DNA from: Pithys albifrons albifrons
Lineage: Eukaryota > Chordata > Aves > Passeriformes > Thamnophilidae
Length of the DNA: 64,000 nucleotides
Assembly (NCBI RefSeq): GCF_047495875.1
Contig: NC_092462.1
Coordinates: 29,838,523 to 29,902,522, forward strand
Direction: 5' to 3'
The position numbers and the translations under genes were made by a program. Numbering within the stretch: position 1 is the first letter of the stretch; every line of letters starts with the position of its first letter. The notes beneath the pieces were generated by a model. The model worked only from the letters and a program-made list of their open reading frames with translations. It did no database searches and was not told the DNA's origin. Below, piece by piece: positions 23,801-34,985 of the stretch.

Positions 23801-26800
23801 AGCTGTAATCTTCCTGTTTTGTGGTGTGGGGGTTTTTTTGTTTGTTTGTTGATTTTTGTTTTCTTTTTTCTGGTGGCAGTTTGTAGGGTTTTGAGTTCGT
23901 TCTGATTTTAAAAGAAGTAGAAATTGTGAAGACTCAGACTTGTGGGGAGGAAAGTATCTTTTTCATTCAGCAGTGAGTGTGATCTTAGGAGCAATCCAGT
24001 AAAAACTTGGTTACTCTCAGTAGTTTGAAATTACTATTATAGAGGATGATCCTGTTCTGCTGATGTAGGTAATCTTTAAACTGCCTTGAGCTTCACAAAA
24101 TGTTAGTAGAAAATAGCTATTACATGATCTATATTTTACTCTTTCAAAGGATTCCTTAGACCAGTTGCAGGCAACTTCTCATGGCCTTCTTTGGGAGTCA
24201 GTGATGTTTCATAAATAATTTCAATGGTTCTTATTTGTAATCCTTCCTCACTGTATGCTGGCATACAAATTTGCTCTCACTCTGATGCTGGGGGAGAGGT
24301 CTGTCAGGGACACCTCTGCCTGGCAGTTTGTAGAAGTAGAAAGATGTATACATGGCTTTCATAATGCATAAGACACTTGTTCTTTCTCAACTCAAGATAA
24401 ACAAGGGAAAAACTTGTGTATGTATCACATCATGTGAGGAATTCATTGCAAAGTGTCAGGGTATGTTTAAAAAATGTTTTATCCAGCCATCTTGACTTAC
24501 TTCCCATTGCTTGTGTCTTCAGTCTAAGTAGGTAAGTGCATATTTTGCCCTGAAGAATTAAGCACAGTGCAGGGAAGTCAGAGGTGTGTAATGGTAGGTA
24601 GGGGAATTGGGCATTAGGAAATAGAAAAGTATGACTGGTTTTCTGACAATAGTGACAACTGTTTTTCTTAACTTTGTTCTTACTGAAATAAAAACAGCAA
24701 GTAGGTACTGTTCTAAAATTGGCCACACCCTAGTACACAATCAGTGTAAATTATGCTTGGTAGCAGACCTATAAAACCTAAGGGAATTTGTAACCATTGT
24801 GAATGAAGGAGATTTGGTAAGTTCAGTGTTAGAAATTGAGAGATTTTATGAAAGACTTAAAAAACCAAAAATAAACCAGAAAAATATTGAATGTGTTTTT
24901 CTGAATAAAACTTAGCATTATCAACGTAAGAGTTTTATGTTTATTTTGGAGGAAATCCCCACCATTGTGAAGGGAATTAACTTAGAAGGAAAAGGCGTGT
25001 TAATACAAAATAAAATTGTGGCATGAAGTGTCAGAGGATCAGATGCTTGGTTGGCACGTTTTCCTGTGCATCATTGTTCTTTAAATACATCTTAATATTT
25101 TTAACACCCCAACATTTTTTAAAACAAAAAGCATTTTAGGATAGAGCTAGTGTGGATTAATTAAAGTGTTTTAAAATATGAATTATTATTTTCAAAATAT
25201 CAACTTGTAATAAATGGAAGAGAAGAAGAGTAAGATATACTGTTAATTTATAGGCCTGCAAGAACTGATTGAATTGGAAGGCTAAATGTTCAGTAGATTT
25301 TGGGTTTGTTTCTGCTGTCCTAAAATGGTGGACTGAACAGAAATATATCATAAAACCTCTCTGTAGCTGTTGTCAGACAAGCTTCTTGTTCCTCAGACAA
25401 GGATTGGAGATAACACAGTTCGATGCATTTGTTGTATATGGGGCAGGGGGGTCTCTGAGGGTTTTCAAGTTGAGCTGCCCTCACAACAAGATTTGAGGGG
25501 AGAGAAGGGGCCAGGAGAATATGGGCGTAGTGGTGGTGTGTGGTGGTGTTTCTGACCATCTGCAGTCCATTGGCTTATTTAATAGTCTTTCCATTCTGTA
25601 AATGCACTGGGGTTTGTCTTTATCTTTTAAAATCGTTTTAAAAATCCTACACGCTTTTGCCAGCTGTCATGGCTGTAACAATGAGCTCCGTAATTTGTCA
25701 CAAATTAACACTTGTGCTGGAACAGAGGTGGGAAGAACTATCCAGAGGGAGGTGAATGCAGGATCCAGGTTCTGGGTGTTTAAATCATGTATCATATACT
25801 GATGTTAATTTTTTTAAGGACTCTGTCTGGGTTTATTGTCTGTTTCAGAGCTATGAATGTACATTGTCATTCATCTCTCTGGATTCCCTAGAATGTTTTA
25901 AAACTGATTTGCTATGGATAGAATTGGATTATAATGAGAAAGTAATCTGTCACCTACTTCAAGGGTGCTGTTGCACTTTTTAAAGCAGTGCTTGTGGCCT
26001 TCATTTTGTATTAAGTTCAATGTTGTAAAATGTAAATTGGGTATTTCTGATGTAAGTATTTTAAAACAAAGATTTGTGCCCTGTACGTATAATGTTATTG
26101 TGAAGGAATTTTTGCTACCTAGATGGGATTAATGAGATTTTCTGGCAGTGCTTGGGGTTTAAAGTGAAGAAATTGACTCGTGGTAAGTGATTCCTTTGCC
26201 ATACACATGCTCGATTCTGCAAAATGCAAGCTAAGCAGAATGCTTATTTTGTCCTACTCTGTGGCTCTGTTAAGTAAAATAAACTGTGGGCTATCTTAAA
26301 CAAGAAAAGGTGGAAGTGATTATATTAATCTAATGCATTCCTGAAGGGCACTGGTTACTGAAACTAGCATGTGGTTTGCAAATTGATTTATTGCAGTATT
26401 CACGTCCATTCAATTTGAAAGCTTCCATTCTTCCAGGAAAATGCAAGAGTGTGTTTTATACAGACTGGTTTGTTGTAGACTGTTTCCATGTGTTGCAAAG
26501 GTGTGCAGCTCACTAGCCTCGGGTTTTGAAGAGGTTTTTTAAGCTTGCACAGAAACTGCTTTATGAAACACAGGGGTTTTTGCCTCTCTTCTAGTAGGAA
26601 CATTATATTCGAGAGTAAGGGAAAATCTTTCGCTGTGTTCTAGTGTGGCACAGAGTCAGTGTGTGACAGTATGTCTTTTGGTTGAATCTTGTGCTAAAGA
26701 GGAAATCTTTGGTGACCACAGAAGGAGGCTAACCTGAAACAATATTGCAACTTCAACAGAAAGTTGGTGTGCTCCTAGATAAAATTACTGTAACTCATTA

Positions 26801-29800
26801 ATTTGATTGGCACTACTCTGGGATTTATTTACCAACTTCTGTATTTTGTTTCAGTGAAGAGCTGTTGGTGTTTGTCAGTTTAATCACTGTAAAAATTAAA
26901 ATGTGATTGCTTTCTGAAACAGTTTGGGATCCTTCAGATACAAAAATGGATACTAGAAAATAACTAGGTCAAAGTACCACTTAATATTGATTTTCCACAA
27001 CAGCGTTTCTCTCATTCACACTTAATGGCTGCCCAGTTACACTGAGAAGACATGCAACAACTTTAAAAAAGCCCACCCACAACTCTGTCTCAGGATGTTG
27101 CTGTTTAATTATTCCTAGTTCTGCTGATTGTTTTTATGTCCCAATAAGCTTTAAATTGAGAGTTTGTTCTCCCTGTGTGCTGAAATTCCATTGCAGATCT
27201 GTACAGTGTTGTACATTCTCAAGGGGCCTATGCAAAATACCCTTTCTACGCAGCAGTAGCAGAGTGTCACTGTTGTAGGATGTGCTGGAGAGCAGCCTTC
27301 CTTTCAGTCTCATGGGGTAGCCGCCCAGGTATAGCCTTGAGCAACCAGTTGCAACTGAAACAATGGATCTTTTGAAGGCACTGTGGTAATGAAGCTTTTA
27401 CATGTGAATTCAATAACTTAAACTTTCAGTACAATCTTTAAAAATCTACTTACTTACTGTCTAATTTAAAAAAACGGACTCATGAAACATTCTGACAGTA
27501 ATCTCATTCTATGGGTGATTCTAGTGAATAACTAAGCTATGATATGATACCAGGCAAAAAATGTGTGGACTGGTATTTCACTGCTTTGGAAATGTCATAG
27601 TATCTTTAGTGAATCATTAAAAAGCTGGAGCCTCGTCAAATTATGAAGGATTATAAATTATGATAACAGATGAAGGGGACTTGATAACCGAGGAAATCTT
27701 TTAGTTCCGAGTCCTAATGAAGGTCAGTGACATGGAGAAAAAACTTACAAAAGCCAAAGTAATTGGAATATTTTTCTTCTGAAAAGAGCTTAGAAACTTT
27801 AGCATAACTTTTTGCTATTTGTGAATGGCAAGACAGAAACTTTATTTTGCTGTGATTAAGGAAGTAATTGTAGATGTCATCCAAGGACCAAGTAAAAAGA
27901 AGTATTATGCCTTAGAGGAACAACTTACTTTCCTGCTCCTCTCCTTATTTTAAGGCTGTAATATTATCAATCTGTTTTCCTTTTCAAAATGGTGTCAGCT
28001 GTACAGCAAAGTACCTTTTGAAGTGGGAACTAATGGTTTTATACTGGTGCCATGGTAGATGCATTTTGGAATCGGTTCCCTCCATACCAAGGATCCTTGA
28101 GGGTAGGACAGAGTTGGTGAGAAGTTGCTCTATCTGCTATTACTTTTCTTTGTGGCCAGGTAGGATGAGGCACAGTCCTACTTTTAGCTGCTGGAGTGGA
28201 TGAGATGCTAGAAAATCTGCTGGCCTCTATGGGTTGTGTTCAGCTTGGATTGGCTAAATGCAGAGTTGAAAGATTTAATTTTGGGAAAATAAGAAAGCAA
28301 TCTTTGAGAAATGAGAATTCTTTCAGTTCCAGAGAAAAGGATGTGGACAATTTACTTTAGGAAAATCAGGATTTTTTATTAATTTATTTGCAAAAGAAGG
28401 TTGTTTTCTGGGAATGTTTTGAGTAGTGATCATGTTCAGTAGAGCTTTTGTCCAGTTCTGCAAGCATTTCAGGTTATGTTTCCTTGCATCTTCTTTATCA
28501 ATTTGTGTCCCTTAACAGGGGCACAGTGTCTACCAGGCCAGGGAATCTTTCCATTGCATTTGGTCAGTTCAGAAAGAGTTTCCTGGCATTTTGAACATGT
28601 TTGCTGCAAGTAAATTTGAACTATTCTAGTATTATTACAGAAGAACTAACATATCATCAAGTACTGCTGTAAATCTTCAGAATTTGACTTGCTGGCTCTA
28701 AATAAGCAGTTATGGTAACAAAAATTGTGGAATAGTTCTAGGAGCAGCAGGGCTGATAGTCTCTGTCAAAGGTGGAAGCTGCACAGCACCCTCAGCTTCG
28801 GCTCCCAGTGTGCAGCAATAGTGGCTTTCTCCCTTCTGTGTTACTCTTGCTAGAACTATCGTTAAACTGATCTGCTTTGTGAACTGAAGAGGAAGTACAG
28901 AATAAATACGCTAGGCATGTGGTACAAGGAATAGGACATTGTCCTCTTGGGAACTATGAAGTGTTCTGCTGGTTCACTGCATCTTTTGGAGCAATGCTTT
29001 TAGTAAAAAACTTACCAGGAACTCTCTAGGTAACTGTTTTGTCCCAGAAGGTTGGAGCTGAAATTAAGATGAATTGCTAATCTCCGAGTATTAAAATTCA
29101 TAGCCTAGAAAGCTTTGTTGCCTCTTAAAATTTAAGACTGTGACTGGATTCTGTTTTCCTTTTGTTGGTGTAAATCTACCTTAATTTCACTGAAAGACAA
29201 CCTAGCATGCAGGTGGAAAGAAAAATTCAGGCCGTGTAATGAGGCACAGTTGAAGAAATCCAGTGAGACAAACTAAGACGAATGAACACATGGGAAGCAA
29301 CTACAGTCAGAGAGAATAATGTGCTGCATTTTGAGAAATGTAAACAAGTAGGACAGTGCTAATAAAGTGCTTGCATAGAGTAAGCCAATTGCCAAGAGCT
29401 GGGTACCCAACAATAGTTAATTTGGGAGATGAAGCTGTTGTCCCACTGCATTGCTTTCTTGAAAGAAACAAGAACTGGTCTGGCACTTTGGAAAGGTGGG
29501 GCAGCGGCTCAATCAGTGTCATCACTGACCCTGTTCAGAACTTGTTGCTTCTCTGCAGCTGGGGGGAAAAGCCAAACCAGACCAAACCAAATGAAATACC
29601 CCTCAACCAAACAACTAAAAACCACCCCAAACAAACAAAAAACCCAACAAAAACTGAAACCAAACCCAAACTAACAAACCCTCAGCATAGTTACTGATTC
29701 TCTTTTATGTATGTTTTGGTTTTTCTCTCTTATAATGGAAATTTTTTGGTTGTCTTCATGATTATCTTACAAATATGTACCCCAGAAAAACATTGGAACT

Positions 29801-31772
29801 GGTACAGGGCAGTGTAACTTACATCTCTGTCTTCTAAAATGCAAAGTGGGGAAGTCATGTAGGTGCAACTGGTCTGTGTTTTTAAAAGTATTTCTTCCTA
29901 TTTTTGTACTGACTAGCATGTTACTCATTACAAGACAATGTATTCTGTCAGCATGTTTCATTTACTATGTCACTATTGGCTTCCAAAAAGTTCTTAAGTG
30001 TTCTGAGACAATATGGACTTCGAAGTTAATTGAGACAAGTCTGGTGCTGGATAATTCTGGAGGAGGACATAGCCCTCCAACCCCCTTCTCTTATCAAATG
30101 AGAGAATTTGTGTTGAGTGGTGGGTTTTTTACATCTTTCTTTTTAAACCTCTATGGTATACCATCTCAGCTGAGACTCTTAATAAAATGTGCTGTAGAAG
30201 CATACAAAAGCAGTAAGCATCTTATGATGGAGTATAATTGCCTTTAAATTATCCATAAGGGAGTGGCTGGAGCAACTGATCCTTGCAAATGGGTTTCCCA
30301 CTTACCCTAAGTGATGAGTGAGATGATGCCACAAGCTCCCATCCCCTCAGCATGCTCACAGCCTGAAGAGAGTGCAAAGTTGGGATGTTATTTGTGCAAA
30401 TGACCAGGTAACAGCTTCTGCACTTCCAAATTGCTTCTCAGGAGGATGTTTAGCATTTTATGCAAAGAGTAGCCTAATCTATAATCTTCCAGTCACCCGC
30501 TTTTGGAAGGAGGTCAGTGTGTACATTTCCCATCTCCCTAGACTCTTTCAGCAAGCATCAGTTAGAGGCCTCAGTGTTAAGATGTTTTTAAAGATGTGTT
30601 TTTGTGTATGTCAGGAGAGCGTGGTTAGGTAAATGCACATCTGTTGTGGTTAAATTTTTTTATTTGCCACAATTTTGACTCTGCATCCTTCCCCAATCCT
30701 AACTCCTGCACAGTTAATAGCAGGAGGGTGTTCATGGTAAAGGAATCTGTCCCTGGGGATGTGCTGTGTTTGTCTGTGGAATATAGATAATTATTTTCTG
30801 GCTCATACACTTAGCTTTATACTCAAAGTACTCTTTAAGCTGCTTGTATGCCTGGGTGTCACTATTTTTCATCTATCACCATTCTGTTTCTATTTGTCTA
30901 TCATCATTCTATTTCCATCCATTTATCACCAGCTATCTTCATGATGCATAGCATGGATAGATGACAAAAAGATTGAAAATATATCTTGGGGTTATCGAAA
31001 GAAGAAATTTTTTTGCAGTGTGACAAAAATACCTCTGACTTACTATGCTTGTACTAACATCTCTGTATATTTCAATTTTTATTTTGGTTTCTTATTTATT
31101 AGTTTTGGTGAGAAAATCACTCACAGCTCATCCCATCTGTATCTGGGATTCAAGGACTTATGCACTTTACTTTTCATTAAACTGCATACATGATTTTGAC
31201 TTATGGATGATAGAAAATGAAAGGTGAAATGAAATGGCTTTGGAGTTTTTAGAACTGAATAATTCCCCAACCAGGTTATGCAGTTACTTCAAGTGAAAAA
31301 TTAACAACCTACTGTGCTTGGCATTTTAGTAATGCACAGTAAGCTGGGCCTGTGTCTGGGGGTTTTGTTTGTTTATTTGCTTTTTATTCTGTTGGGATTT
31401 TGGGGGTGGGGGAAGTTGTGTTTTGGCACATAAAGAATCAAGGACATAAATGGCACAAGGTTTATTTCATGCATATGTAATGGTTCTTTTTTTTAATAGC
31501 AAGATGTCTGCTTCTGAAACTAATTTTTATGTTCAAGGTGTAGATATTGAGTATTTGATATGCTTTAGGTAGGGCACTTTTGGGATTTGAACATGAATTT
31601 AGAAATACCTGTTGAGTAAATCTGCCTCTTTATGAAGTATGCAGCAGCTCAGCTCCTAACAGCAACATATATTGGCCTGTATATGTATTGCTATGTATGT
31701 GCATAGGCAGTGGTAGTGGTAGGGATTTTAACACTGCAGTGCAGTACAGAAGAGGCTGATTAGTGTTTTAAT
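17896..31772. other. Long non-coding stretch, putative intron
   Basis: I see no coding exon, RNA gene or nameable repeat. Open frames up to 133 codons (29846-30247) lack domains and are broken in all related frames. An adenine/cytosine-rich low-complexity block lies at about 29570-29690. A G-rich patch lies at 25440-25550. Old, unrecognisable repeats may be present. Confidence 0.5.
29570..29690. repeat. A/C-rich low-complexity block
   Basis: The + strand is built from irregular aaacc, caaac and acaaaaa words with almost no T, over about 120 bases. It is a simple-sequence tract and explains the open frame that crosses it. Confidence 0.8.
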
Positions 31773-31785
31773 CAATACAAATAAT
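31773..31785. repeat. Target-site duplication, left copy
   Basis: caatacaaataat, identical over 13 bases to 32145-32157. The two copies bracket the tRNA-headed element exactly. Confidence 0.9.
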
Positions 31786-32144
31786 GTATGGCCAAACTTC
31801 GCGAACAAAGATTTGGGCAGGGCTCTCCCCGCATGGGTGTGCCCTTCCAGCCTGCACAGTGGATTTTTTAGGTGAGGCACAGCGTGCGCAGAACTGGCCC
31901 CACCGTTTAAGTCCCAAGGTCCATCTGCCACGGCCGAGCGAGCTTGGACAGTGACAGTGAAGTCCTCAGGACTGTCTACAACAGCACCCGGTACTAACCG
32001 GGGCTGACCCTGCTGAGCATCCGAGATGTGACGGGATGGGATGGCAGGGAGGCTTGAACTGCCTGGTACGGTCTCCACTGAGACTCGAACTCACGACCTT
32101 GTGATCAGAGTTCAGAGTGCTCACCATTACACCACGGGACCGCC
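31786..32144 (-). mobile_element. tRNA-Gln-headed SINE-like retrotransposon
   Basis: A 359-bp insertion is flanked by perfect 13-base direct repeats (31773-31785 and 32145-32157), the mark of LINE-driven reverse transcription. Read on the - strand it begins with a 72-base tRNA-like head (32141 down to 32070). A GC-rich body follows, then a tail ending ...gtttggccatac next to the duplication. There is no poly(A) tail. Both internal Pol III boxes are present. No open frame of protein family type is seen, so it is non-autonomous. SINEs are rare in birds. The lack of poly(A) and the tail style would fit mobilisation by an RTE-type LINE such as AviRTE, but that is inference. A retro-copied tRNA-containing transcript is the alternative. 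Confidence 0.75.
32070..32141 (-). other. tRNA-Gln(CUG)-like head of the SINE (not a functional tRNA)
   Basis: On the - strand the 72-base segment folds as a tRNA by position. The acceptor arms are GGTCCCG and GGAGACC (5 of 7 pairs). The A box falls at head positions 8-19 (32123-32134). The anticodon loop CTCTGAT carries anticodon CTG. The B box (agttcgagtct, 32081-32091) differs from consensus at two end positions. Only two of five anticodon-stem pairs form, so it would not fold as a working tRNA. It serves as the Pol III promoter of the surrounding element. Confidence 0.8.
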
Positions 32145-32157
32145 CAATACAAATAAT
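32145..32157. repeat. Target-site duplication, right copy
   Basis: caatacaaataat, identical to 31773-31785. Confidence 0.9.
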
Positions 32158-32689
32158 ATTAATCTATCTTTTGCTTTCCTTTTTTTTTCTTTATTTTTTC
32201 CATCGCTTTTTGCCTGGAAAACAAAAATGCTCAGTTTTGTTTCCTTTACTTCTGCTATCTCCATCTCACTCCATTTACTCTGTGCTGATAAACCAAATGC
32301 TGTGCTGCAGCAGTGATACTGGAACTGGAGCGAGAGATGACAGACACTGGTCTGTTAAGTGGCCCTTGCTTACCTGCATCTCTACTTTTTATCTGCACTT
32401 CCCTCTAAGTTTTCTTCTCTCTTGCTTTCTTGTAGCATTTATTTCTGTAGCTCTTCTTCCTGTCCGCCATGGAAGATTAGAGTTTGTGCTTCCAGTTCTT
32501 TTGAATTGGGCAGTGATGATAACTGAAGGATGGTAGAAGTTACTTCACTGTTCTTAACTCTGGCCTGCCTGGAGCGCCTGTGGGAGCAGTGCCCATGAAT
32601 GCACACAACAGGCATTCAAACCGAGCAGCTTGACTCAAAGGATGGGCATCCCTTCCCTTCAGGATGCGACTGCACCGCACAGCCGGGTG

Positions 32690-32970
32690 TTGTCAGTGGC
32701 CTTGCTGAGGGAGCACTGGATCCCACTGTCCATGGCACTGACAAAGGTGTTAAACAGCCCTTGCCCCAGCTGCAACCCCATAGGAACAACAGGTGTCACT
32801 GGTCTCCACTGGATGTGGAGCCTTTGACTGCTGCAACTCTTTGAGTCAATTCCTTACCCACCAAGTGATCCATTCATCAGATCCATGTCTATTCAGTTTA
32901 GAGGTAAGGGTGTTGTATGGGACTGTCAAATGGTTGCACAAGTCCAAGCAGATGATGTCAGTCACTCAAA
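32690..32970 (-). mobile_element. CR1 LINE internal fragment, degraded
   Basis: The + strand carries reverse-complement CR1 internal text: 'aaaggtgttaaacagccctt', 'gccccagctgcaacccca', 'aggaacaacaggtgtcactg', then 'aagtccaagcagatgatgt'. These match the reverse-transcriptase-coding part upstream of the CR1 3' region in divergent form. Homology may extend left of 32690 but is too weak to call. No open frame survives. Confidence 0.65.
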
Positions 32971-33974
32971 AAAATGGGAGGCTGAAAGGTTGCAACTTTT
33001 TAACATAATTGTAAGTAGTAAAGTCAACTTTACTTTGAAATATGAAATGGCAGCACAAAGCTAATCCTGTTTCAGTCCTGCCCTGGTTCATTCAACTTTT
33101 TTGGATACTTAAGTTTGTTAGAAAACTGTTTCACTGGAACAAAGAAAGCTGGTAGGAGTTTTGCACTATGTAAGTACTTACTGTGATAAAATGGTAAAGT
33201 TGATAAAACTGTGTTTAAAATAGCCTTAATCTAATTTTGGAGTGAAGAGAAACTTTGATTTTGTCTGCCTCCCTGCTTGTAATGCTTATTCCAGTCTTGC
33301 CTCAGATTAAATAAATTAGGTGAAAGGGAATTGGGGTGAACAGCACAGATTTTTATTTTTTATAAGCAGAATTAGGAGATAGTGTCTAGATAAAGGTTAT
33401 GTTTGTTAGGCAATCTGTTCAGGTCCTCATGGATTTGTCCTCCCAATTTCTGCTTGCCTTTGGTGAATCACAGACATTATGCTGGTTTTTTTGCCGTTGG
33501 TTGACTTATGTTTTATCAGAACTTGTACAAGGTCTGCATTTATTGAATTCATTGAAGAGTTTTGGGTTCATGGGTATCAATCGTGATGGGGCCTCTCTTA
33601 TTTTAGTTGAAAAACTCTGCATAGCTGCTGCCCCTTACTTTACTGACCATCTGATGTTACCTCATCCTAGTGCCCTTGGTGCCAACTCTGACTTCAGTCA
33701 CGGAACTTGAAATGTTTGTGGGTTTTTGGGGTATGTGTGTTTGCGTACAGGGAGAAGGGGAAAAAAACCCCTGTGATTATTTCTGTCTGGTCTGTTTATT
33801 CACTTCTTGTGCTTGTACCAATTTTATTTTCATCATTCACACAATACCTCCAGCAATTTGGCAGGTTGTCTGTGGGAGATGTCAAGTCAGCTGACACCAA
33901 ATGACTGAACAATTAAAACCATTATTCTAGATATGCAGGAATTATTGTAAGAAAATTGCCCTGGCCTTTGGGCT
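32971..33974. other. Non-coding, nothing recognised
   Basis: No exon, RNA gene or named repeat. Open frames of up to about 100 codons (33399-33710) lack family features. Confidence 0.45.
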
Positions 33975-34985
33975 GTGCTCAGAGTTTTGGTGAATGGTGT
34001 TATATCCAGGTAGTGGCCGGTCACCAGCGGGGTTCCTCGGGGTTCAGTATTAGGGCCAGCCCTCTTCAATAGCTTTATTGATGATCTGAAAGAGGGAATT
34101 GAGTGCACCCTCATTCAGTTTGCAGACAATGCTAAGTTGAGCCAGGGTGTTAATTTGCTGGAGGGTAGGAATTCTCTACAGAGAGATCTAGACAAGCTGA
34201 ATCCATGGGCTAGGGCCAATGGTACAAGGTTCAACAAGATCAAGTGCCTGGATCACAGCAACCCTGTGCAGCACTACGGGCTTGGGAAGAGCGGCTGAAA
34301 AGTGAGCCAGCAGAAAAGGATCTGGAGTTGCTGGTCAACAGCCATTTAACATGATCCATTAGTGTGCCTTGGTAGCCAAGAGGGCCAGTGATGTCCTGGC
34401 TTGGATCAGAAAGCGTGTGGCCAGCAGGACAAAGGCAATGATTCTCCCCCTGTACTTGGTACTGGTGAGGCCACACCTCAAGTACTGTGGCTGGTTTTGG
34501 GCTGTCTCACTGCCAGAAAGACATTGAGGTGCTGTAGCATGTCCAGAGAAGGGCAGCAGAGCTGGTGAAAGGTCTGGAGGGTAAGTCCTGTGAGGAGCAG
34601 CTGAGAGAGCTGGGGTTGATTAGTCTGGAGAAGAGGAGGCTCAGGGGTGTCTTTATTGCTCTCTAGAACTACCTGAAAGGAGGTTGTAGTGAAGTGGGGG
34701 TTGGCCTTTTCTCCCAGGCAATTAGTGACAGGACAAGAGGAAATGGCCTCAAGCTGCACCAGGGAAGGTTCAAGTTGGACATCAAGAATTTGTTCACTAA
34801 AAGGGTGATTAATCTTTGGAACAGACTGCCTAGTGAGGTGGTGGAGTCACCACCCCTGGGAGTGTTCAAGAAATGACTGGATGTGGCACCTGGTGCTGGG
34901 GTTTAGTTGACGTGGTGGTGTTCAGTCAAAGGCTGGGCTTCATGATTTTATAGGTTTTTTCCAACCTTAATGATTCTGTGATTGT
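33975..34985 (+). mobile_element. CR1 LINE, 3' 1 kb including the end of the reverse transcriptase
   Basis: From about 34027 the + strand reads as the C-terminal half of a CR1 reverse transcriptase: [20 protein letters not shown], then FADN. An untranslated 3' region follows ('gaagaggaggctcagg', 'ctacctgaaaggaggttgta') and the terminal 'aatgattctgtgattg' at about 34969-34984. The catalytic FADD-type motif has become FADN, and a stop follows within about 60 codons, so the copy is dead. It is 5' truncated, as usual for CR1. It is the longest CR1 in the window. Confidence 0.92.

Noticed and set aside
25370..25559. G-rich patch with overlapping frames, considered as an LTR or exon
   Set aside because: No TATA/poly(A) pair, terminal TG...CA with duplication, or protein family features could be found.
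29846..30247. 133-codon + strand open frame, the longest in the intronic desert
   Set aside because: No domain, no splice context and no repeat signature. A frame this long is expected by chance in 64 kb of AT-rich DNA read in six frames.
32070..32141. Functional tRNA-Gln gene on the - strand
   Set aside because: The anticodon stem is broken, and the segment sits at the exact edge of a target-duplicated insertion, so it is a SINE head.
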